A stretch of 35,263 nucleotides of DNA from Phycisphaerae bacterium. GTDB lineage: Bacteria > Planctomycetota > Phycisphaerae > SM23-33. Below the pieces are notes generated by a model. The model did not search any database. It was not told the DNA's origin and saw nothing but the letters and a program-made list of their open reading frames with translations. A program made the position numbers and the translations under genes. The first letter of the stretch is position 1; each line of letters starts with the position of its first letter. The stretch spans positions 1 through 35,263 of the forward strand of contig WRDM01000029.1 of the NCBI GenBank assembly GCA_009783465.1, read 5' to 3'. Positions 30,567 to 35,263 of the stretch are shown piece by piece.

Positions 30567-31292
30567 TTAACGAATCAACGCGTTTTTCTGCTCCGCCAGC
30601 AACCGCTTGATTCCCTTGCGGGCCAGCGCCAGCAGGGTGGCGAGTTGGTGGTCGGTGAAGGGGGCTTTTTCGCTGGAGGCTTGGATTTCGACGAAGGTTC
30701 CGTTGTGGAGCATGGCGACGTTCATGTCGACGTCGGCCGCGGAGTCTTCGGTGTAGTCCAAGTCGAGGAGGGCTTTGCCGTTGACGATGCCGACCGAGAC
30801 GGCCGCCACCGCGCCGCGCACCGCGCGGGCGGAACACACGCCCGCGGCGGCGGCTTTGGCCACCGCCATCGCCATCGCCACGTACGCGCCGGTGATGGCG
30901 GCGGTGCGCGTGCCGCCGTCGGCTTCCAGGACGTCGCAGTCCAGGTAGATCGTGTTTTCGCCCAACGCGGCGAAGTCGATCACCGTTCGCAGCACGCGGC
31001 CGATGAGGCGCTGAATCTCCACGCCGCGCCCGTCGGGTTTGACGCCGGGCCGGGCCTTCCGGCCGCCCGTGGAGGCAGGCAACATGCCGTACTCCGCGGT
31101 CATCCATCCCAGGCCCTTGCCGACACGCCACTCCGGCACGCCGGGCGCCAGGCTGGCCGTGCAGATCACCCGCGTGCCGCCCATCTCGATCAGGCATGAA
31201 CCGTCCGCCTTGCGAACAAACCCCGGCGTAATCCGCACCGCCCGAAGCGCATCCGCCCGCCGCCCATCACGCCGCTGAATTCGTGTACCCAT
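30567..31292 (-). CDS. rph: Ribonuclease PH
   Basis: A 241-residue phosphorolytic 3'-5' exoribonuclease that trims tRNA 3' ends. Family text: RRDGRRADALRAVRITPGFV, GTRVICTASLAPGVPEW, GWMTAEYGMLPASTGGRKAR, VEIQRLIGRVLRTVID, LDCDVLEADGGTRTAAITGA and DLDYTEDSAADVDMNVAM (acidic active-site residues). Length matches E. coli RNase PH (238). The reading frame continues upstream, but 31292 is the only sensible start (MGTRIQRRDGR). TACAGT lies 6 nt before the ATG, pointing to a leaderless mRNA, since no ribosome site is seen. Confidence 0.95.
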   Translation of the reverse strand: MGTRIQRRDGRRADALRAVRITPGFVRKADGSCLIEMGGTRVICTASLAPGVPEWRVGKGLGWMTAEYGMLPASTGGRKARPGVKPDGRGVEIQRLIGRVLRTVIDFAALGENTIYLDCDVLEADGGTRTAAITGAYVAMAMAVAKAAAAGVCSARAVRGAVAAVSVGIVNGKALLDLDYTEDSAADVDMNVAMLHNGTFVEIQASSEKAPFTDHQLATLLALARKGIKRLLAEQKNALIR

Positions 31293-31545
31293 GGCCGTAC
31301 TGTACCACAACGGCGAGGCAGCGGAAAATCCGAAACTCGAAGCCCGAAGCAAATGGAGACTGTAGCGTTGTAGATGTGTATCAACGTTGGATACGAGAGC
31401 GGGGAGGCCAATCGGTTGTTTGTCACGGAAAACCAGACTTTTCATCGTACCAGAAAATTCAACCACACCCGAAACCCGAATTTTAGATACATTCGCCCTG
31501 CCCTTTTCCGGTACACTCCCGAAAACAAAACCTCCAGGAGCTGCC
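31293..31545. other. Divergent intergenic region between rph and the oxidoreductase
   Basis: No gene is seen. 31299-31304 holds the likely rph -10 box. TACACT at 31512-31517, 28 nt before the oxidoreductase ATG, may be a -10 box for that gene. The middle is less GC-rich and contains a partial match (GGGGAGGCC...CGGTTGTTT, about 31402-31422) to a block at 19340-19356. Confidence 0.5.
31299..31304 (-). promoter_or_regulatory. Possible -10 box of rph, leaderless arrangement
   Basis: On the minus strand TGGTACAGT (extended -10 form) is followed by ACGGCC and then ATG. The order TACARTnnGGCCATG is the same as before hldE. No Shine-Dalgarno sequence is present. Confidence 0.45.
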
Positions 31546-32592
31546 ATGAGTTTTCGCGTTGCCGTCGTCGGGGCCGGTCGGATGGGCAAGCTGCATGCCC
31601 GCGTCCTCAGTGAATTGTCCGGGGCGCAGCTTGTCTGCGTGGTGGATTCCAACGCCGCCGCCGCGGAGGCTCTGGCCAAACAACGCGGCTGCACCGCGCT
31701 GGCCGATCCCGCGCAGGCCGTCGCCCTCTGCGATGCCGCCGTCATCGCCGTGCCGACAAAATTCCACCTCGACGCCGCCAGGCCGTTCCTCCAGGCCGGC
31801 AAAAGCGTGCTCATCGAAAAACCGCTCGCGCCCGACGTCGCCACCGCCCGCGAAATCATCGAACTGGCCAACCAAAGCGGCGCCCGCGTTCAGGTCGGAC
31901 ACACCGAACGATTCAACCCCGCCGTCCTCTCCATCAACCAATACGCCGTCGCGCCGAAATTCATCCAGGCCGACCGCATCAGCCCGTTCACCTTCCGCTC
32001 CGCCGACGTCGGCGTCGTCCTCGACATGATGATCCACGACATCGACCTGGTCCTGACCTTCGCCGCCAGCGACGTCGTCGACGTCCACGCCATCGGCGTC
32101 GCCGTCATCGGAAAACACGAGGACATCTGCAACGCCAGACTCCAATTCGCCAACGGCTGCGTCGCCAATATCACCGCCAGCCGATTGGCCGTCAAAACCG
32201 AACGCAAAATGCGCATCTTCAGCGAACAAGCCTACCTCAGCGTCGATTTCGCGAAGAAAACCGGCGTCGTCATCGAAAAACACGACAACCTCGACCTCCT
32301 CCAGATGGCCCGCGAACTCGACGTGACCGACCTGGCCGAACTCGCCGCCAGCGTCGACTACACCAAACTGCTGAAATTCGAACAGCTCACCGTCGACGAC
32401 AGCACCGAACCGCTCCGCCGACAGGCCGAAGCCTTCCGAAAAACCGTCGAAGAAGGCGCCGCCCCCACCGTCTCCGCCCAGGCGGGCCTGGCCGCCATCG
32501 AAACCGCCTACCAGATCCTCGACGCCATCGCCAAACACCACTGGGACGGCAACGCCACCAACCGAACAGGCAGCGACGTGCTGAAAAAATAA
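31546..32592 (+). CDS. Gfo/Idh/MocA-family NAD(P)-dependent oxidoreductase
   Basis: A 348-residue enzyme. The N-terminal Rossmann fold shows VAVVGAGRMGKLHARVL (dinucleotide loop at about 7-15) and the family EKP motif in VLIEKPLAPD (near residue 90). The second domain has VGHTERFNP and the active-site-like His in DMMIHDIDLVL. Family members oxidise or epimerise sugars and sugar nucleotides. Relatives near lipid A genes make UDP-GlcNAc 3-ketone (GnnA type), and the HTERFNP text is compatible with that branch, but the neighbours here do not support a firm choice. The ATG at 31546 follows AGGAG (31536-31540). The frame is open further upstream, but that part has no family match. Confidence 0.9.
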   Translation: MSFRVAVVGAGRMGKLHARVLSELSGAQLVCVVDSNAAAAEALAKQRGCTALADPAQAVALCDAAVIAVPTKFHLDAARPFLQAGKSVLIEKPLAPDVATAREIIELANQSGARVQVGHTERFNPAVLSINQYAVAPKFIQADRISPFTFRSADVGVVLDMMIHDIDLVLTFAASDVVDVHAIGVAVIGKHEDICNARLQFANGCVANITASRLAVKTERKMRIFSEQAYLSVDFAKKTGVVIEKHDNLDLLQMARELDVTDLAELAASVDYTKLLKFEQLTVDDSTEPLRRQAEAFRKTVEEGAAPTVSAQAGLAAIETAYQILDAIAKHHWDGNATNRTGSDVLKK

Positions 32593-32627
32593 GGACCGCA
32601 AAAACGTTCCAATCGAAAGGATATCCC

Positions 32628-35263
32628 ATGACCACCGTGACGAGATGGATGCTGATTTCCCTGATGACGCTGCTGCCGGCGACGATGGTTTCCGCTATCG
32701 AATTGACACTGTTCTTCCCGCAGAATCGCTCGGCGTTTCAGACGAATGAGCTGATCGACGTGTCGGTGATCCGTTCCGGCGAGGGCGCGCTGCCGGCGGG
32801 GGCCGTGACGCTGGTGCTGGCGGAAGCGGACGGGAAATCGACGATGACGTTTGTGTTCGGCCTGAAGGCCGGCGACGGCAGCGCGACGGACAATCTGCGT
32901 CTCAACGGCTGGATGATCAAGCCGGGCGCGTACACGCTGACGGCGACGATGGGTGATGCCAGCGACAAGGCGGACATCGACGTGTTCAGCCACATCCGCC
33001 GGAGCACGTACCGCACGATTCAATGGAACGGCCCGCGCGGCGACAACATGAAAGGCCACGGCGAGGGCGGGCTTGAAATCAACCTGATGTTCGGCGGCGT
33101 GGAGGAGATCTCCATTCGCGAGAAGATGGACATCATGGGCATCATGGCGATGGGCGGCGGGCATCAGCACGACCTCAACCTTGAGTGCGACTGGTCGGAT
33201 CCGAATGTGTACATTGGCGCGATTCAGCGGGCGATGGATCGAGGCCTGCCGTTCCGCACGATGCCCAACGCGATCGGTGTGCATTTGCACGACGAGCCGG
33301 GCCTGACGTGGAACAGGCATCCGCATCTCAAGAACGACAAAGGCGAGTCGGTCATGACGCATCACGACATCGCCAGCCAGCGCCGCGCCTACGCCAGCGC
33401 GTTCGGCAAGGAACAGACCTGGGTCAACGAGATCGACACCGCCGATCCCGCCAGCCTGGCCGACTGGACGCAGATCAACGACTTCAAAATGCGCTACATG
33501 GACGCGTTCTGGAAGGCCTCCCGCGACGCCATCGAGCGGATCAAGCCCGGTATGCTCGCCGTCACGCAGACCGTCTACGGCTGGCCGTTCCTGTACGACG
33601 GCTACTACTTCAACGTCGCGCGGTCCATGCCCGTCATCAGCGGGCACGGCGGGTACAACGACTCGGGCCTGATGAACCTCAACGCCACGTACTACCTCGA
33701 ATGCTCGCTGCCCCGGCAGTGGGACAAGCCCACGTGGTATCTGCCCGAGTGGGGCAATTACACCAGCGAACAGTATCTGCTGGAGCATTACATGTCGTTC
33801 ATCACTGGCATCCAGGGCCTGGAGGTGCCGCCGCAGATGAACCCCAAGGCCAGGGGCGCCGAGGGGGTTACGCAGGCCAATCGGACCGTGTTGCGGCTGG
33901 GCACGATTTTCGCCAAGCCCGCGTTCACGCGGCAGGACGTGGCCATTTTGTATTCCAAGAGCGATACGTATTTCCGCAAATCCGCGGTGCAGCAGGGGCA
34001 CCTGTCGATGGTGTACTTGGCGTGCAAGATTATTCAGCAGCCGACGACCGTGGTGCTGGAGGAGGACGTTCTCGACGGCACGCTGGCGGCGGCGCACAAG
34101 GCCGTCATCGTGTGCGGCGTGGAATACCTTGACCCCGGCGTGGTTGACGCGCTGGCGGATTTTGCCAGGAACGGCGGGCTGGTGCTGGTGACCGACGAGG
34201 TGAAGGTGAACATTCCCGGCGCGATCGCGCTGGATGCCTCGACGAGAAGCCTCAACGCGGAGGTGTGGAAGGCGTATGTCGACGTGATGAACACCCTGCC
34301 CGACAACGCAGCCAGGCTTGCCAGGCGGATTGAATTGGCCGGGTGGGCGGTGTGGCTCAAGGCGGTCGATCCGCTGGCGAAGTCGTTGAAGGAAAAGTTG
34401 GCGGCTGCGAAGATCGCGCCGGCGTTTCTCAGCGACAATCCGTTGATCGCTCCGGGCCGGCAGGTTCGCGGCGAGATCGAGTATATTTTCGCGGTCAACT
34501 TCGTGATGGCCGGCCATCTGCCGGACAGCTTTGCCGATCAGCCGGGACCGACCTCCGCCACGATCACGCTGCCGGACACGGGCCGGCCGATTTACGAGGC
34601 GATGGCCGGCAAGGATCTCACGAAGGCCTTCGCCAAGGCCAACGGCGGCGTCAGCGCGACGATCGACTTCGCCGCCGGCGACATGAAAATCTTCGCCAGG
34701 CCCGCCAGGCCCATCGGCGGCGTCCTCGTGGCCGCTCCGGTCGTCAACTTCGACCTCACCCGCGAAGGCCAGCCGCCCATCGTGATGAACTTCGCCGCCA
34801 CGCTCGTCGACGCGAAAAACCAGGTCATCTCCGGCACGGCCCCGCTGCAGATCGTCGTCAAAGACCCGGCGGGCGCGGTCCGATACGACCTCTTCCGCGC
34901 CACCGACGCGGGCACCTGCGCCGTCGAACTCCCGCTGGCCGCCAACGACGCCGCCGGCACGTGGACCGTCACCGTCACCGACCTGCTGGCCGGCACGACG
35001 GGCAACGCGACGTTCGACTTCAAACCGCTGACCCGCGCCCGCAACCTCGCCGGAGCCACCCACCGGGCCGTCTTCTTCGGCGACGACAAAACCAACATCT
35101 ACCGCTTCTTCCGCGACCAACGCGCCGTCATCATCGCCGTCGGCGACAGCGACTACAACCTCGCCGCCGCCGAACGCCTCGCCGCGGCCATCAAGCCCTA
35201 CAACATCAACGCCACCATCGTCAAAGCCAAGGACGTCCCCGCCCGGGAACTGACCGAAGAGGA
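32628..35263 (+). CDS. Large secreted glycoside-hydrolase-like protein, 3' end outside the window
   Basis: An open frame of at least 878 codons, truncated by the window edge. A signal peptide (about 1-23, WMLISLMTLLPATMVSA) is followed by a beta-sandwich-like domain (about 24-125). Next comes a region rich in Trp, Tyr and His (about 130-420) that resembles a TIM-barrel hydrolase: HLHDEPGLTW and WYLPEWGNY hold candidate catalytic Glu residues. A Rossmann-like segment follows (DVAILYSKSD, then GVVDALADFARNGGLVLVTD; about 440-530), similar in look to the beta-galactosidase trimerisation domain of GH42-type proteins. More beta-sandwich domains come after 600. The family assignment is an inference. 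The ATG is at 32628 with GAAAGGAT upstream, 35 nt after the oxidoreductase. Confidence 0.75.
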   Translation, partial: MTTVTRWMLISLMTLLPATMVSAIELTLFFPQNRSAFQTNELIDVSVIRSGEGALPAGAVTLVLAEADGKSTMTFVFGLKAGDGSATDNLRLNGWMIKPGAYTLTATMGDASDKADIDVFSHIRRSTYRTIQWNGPRGDNMKGHGEGGLEINLMFGGVEEISIREKMDIMGIMAMGGGHQHDLNLECDWSDPNVYIGAIQRAMDRGLPFRTMPNAIGVHLHDEPGLTWNRHPHLKNDKGESVMTHHDIASQRRAYASAFGKEQTWVNEIDTADPASLADWTQINDFKMRYMDAFWKASRDAIERIKPGMLAVTQTVYGWPFLYDGYYFNVARSMPVISGHGGYNDSGLMNLNATYYLECSLPRQWDKPTWYLPEWGNYTSEQYLLEHYMSFITGIQGLEVPPQMNPKARGAEGVTQANRTVLRLGTIFAKPAFTRQDVAILYSKSDTYFRKSAVQQGHLSMVYLACKIIQQPTTVVLEEDVLDGTLAAAHKAVIVCGVEYLDPGVVDALADFARNGGLVLVTDEVKVNIPGAIALDASTRSLNAEVWKAYVDVMNTLPDNAARLARRIELAGWAVWLKAVDPLAKSLKEKLAAAKIAPAFLSDNPLIAPGRQVRGEIEYIFAVNFVMAGHLPDSFADQPGPTSATITLPDTGRPIYEAMAGKDLTKAFAKANGGVSATIDFAAGDMKIFARPARPIGGVLVAAPVVNFDLTREGQPPIVMNFAATLVDAKNQVISGTAPLQIVVKDPAGAVRYDLFRATDAGTCAVELPLAANDAAGTWTVTVTDLLAGTTGNATFDFKPLTRARNLAGATHRAVFFGDDKTNIYRFFRDQRAVIIAVGDSDYNLAAAERLAAAIKPYNINATIVKAKDVPARELTEE

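Noticed and set aside
31387-31545. N-terminal extension of the oxidoreductase
   Set aside because: The frame is open from 31387, but the residues before 31546 lack family similarity, and an AGGAG ribosome site supports the ATG at 31546.
32508-35120. An 870-codon open frame on the minus strand
   Set aside because: It is antisense to the secreted hydrolase-like gene, whose frame has a signal peptide, a ribosome site and sensible domains. The minus-strand product is rich in Arg, His, Gly and Val with no family features, as expected of a GC-rich shadow frame.
1-35263. tRNA or rRNA genes
   Set aside because: No cloverleaf with a GTTCnA loop and acceptor stem, and no rRNA-like conserved text, was found on either strand by eye.

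Overview
The window looks like chromosomal DNA of a GC-rich, flagellated, diderm bacterium, most likely a Planctomycetota member (Phycisphaerae-like). This is an inference from the gene mix: LPS heptose genes, two MotB-type stator proteins, an RDD protein, a GH29 fucosidase, a very large secreted hydrolase-like protein, and intergenic gaps packed with short-word inverted repeats. There is no rRNA, tRNA, phage, transposase gene or CRISPR array.

Layout. 390-2306 holds an RDD membrane protein and an exported protein of unknown function. 2530-10540 is a complete peptide-type ABC importer: binding protein, two permeases with large extra domains after TM1, and two ATPases. 10566-15273 is kdpFABC (high-affinity K+ P-type ATPase), followed by a membrane methyltransferase and, at 16375-18153, a KdpD-like sensor with no histidine kinase domain. 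On the minus strand, 20949-18095 carries hldE, an unknown lower-GC gene and gmhB (ADP-heptose synthesis). Plus-strand lysA, a hicA/hicB toxin-antitoxin pair and a small membrane protein fill 21344-23448.

From 31292 down to 23577 runs a long minus-strand array: rph, a GH29 fucosidase, a lipoprotein, rdgB, nadK, motA, two motB-type genes and fliL. The window closes on the plus strand with a Gfo/Idh/MocA oxidoreductase (31546-32592) and a secreted glycoside-hydrolase-like gene that runs off the end.

The most unusual content lies between the genes. Five gaps (6677-6869, 8240-8366, 21004-21268, 25642-25898, 26759-26998) carry one repeat family. Each has a core bounded by GGTAnGG and CCATACC, 100-101 nt long in four copies and about 129 nt in one. 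The core contains a CGAGGGCGAAAA-like box and an ATCGTGTGA-like box. It is flanked by locus-specific arms that are complementary within a copy (up to 40-41 nt perfect) but differ between copies. Other gaps hold different short-word inverted arrays (CTAACAG, TAACGA, CGGGCATCCTGCCC, CACAGAGACACAG), some with a similar arm-core-arm plan. One of these arrays supplies the C-terminal codons of KdpA. Other points of interest are a DKTGM phosphorylation motif in KdpB, the kinase-less KdpD, a duplicated helical insert in a permease, and three genes whose -10-like box lies exactly 6 nt before the start codon, suggesting leaderless mRNAs.
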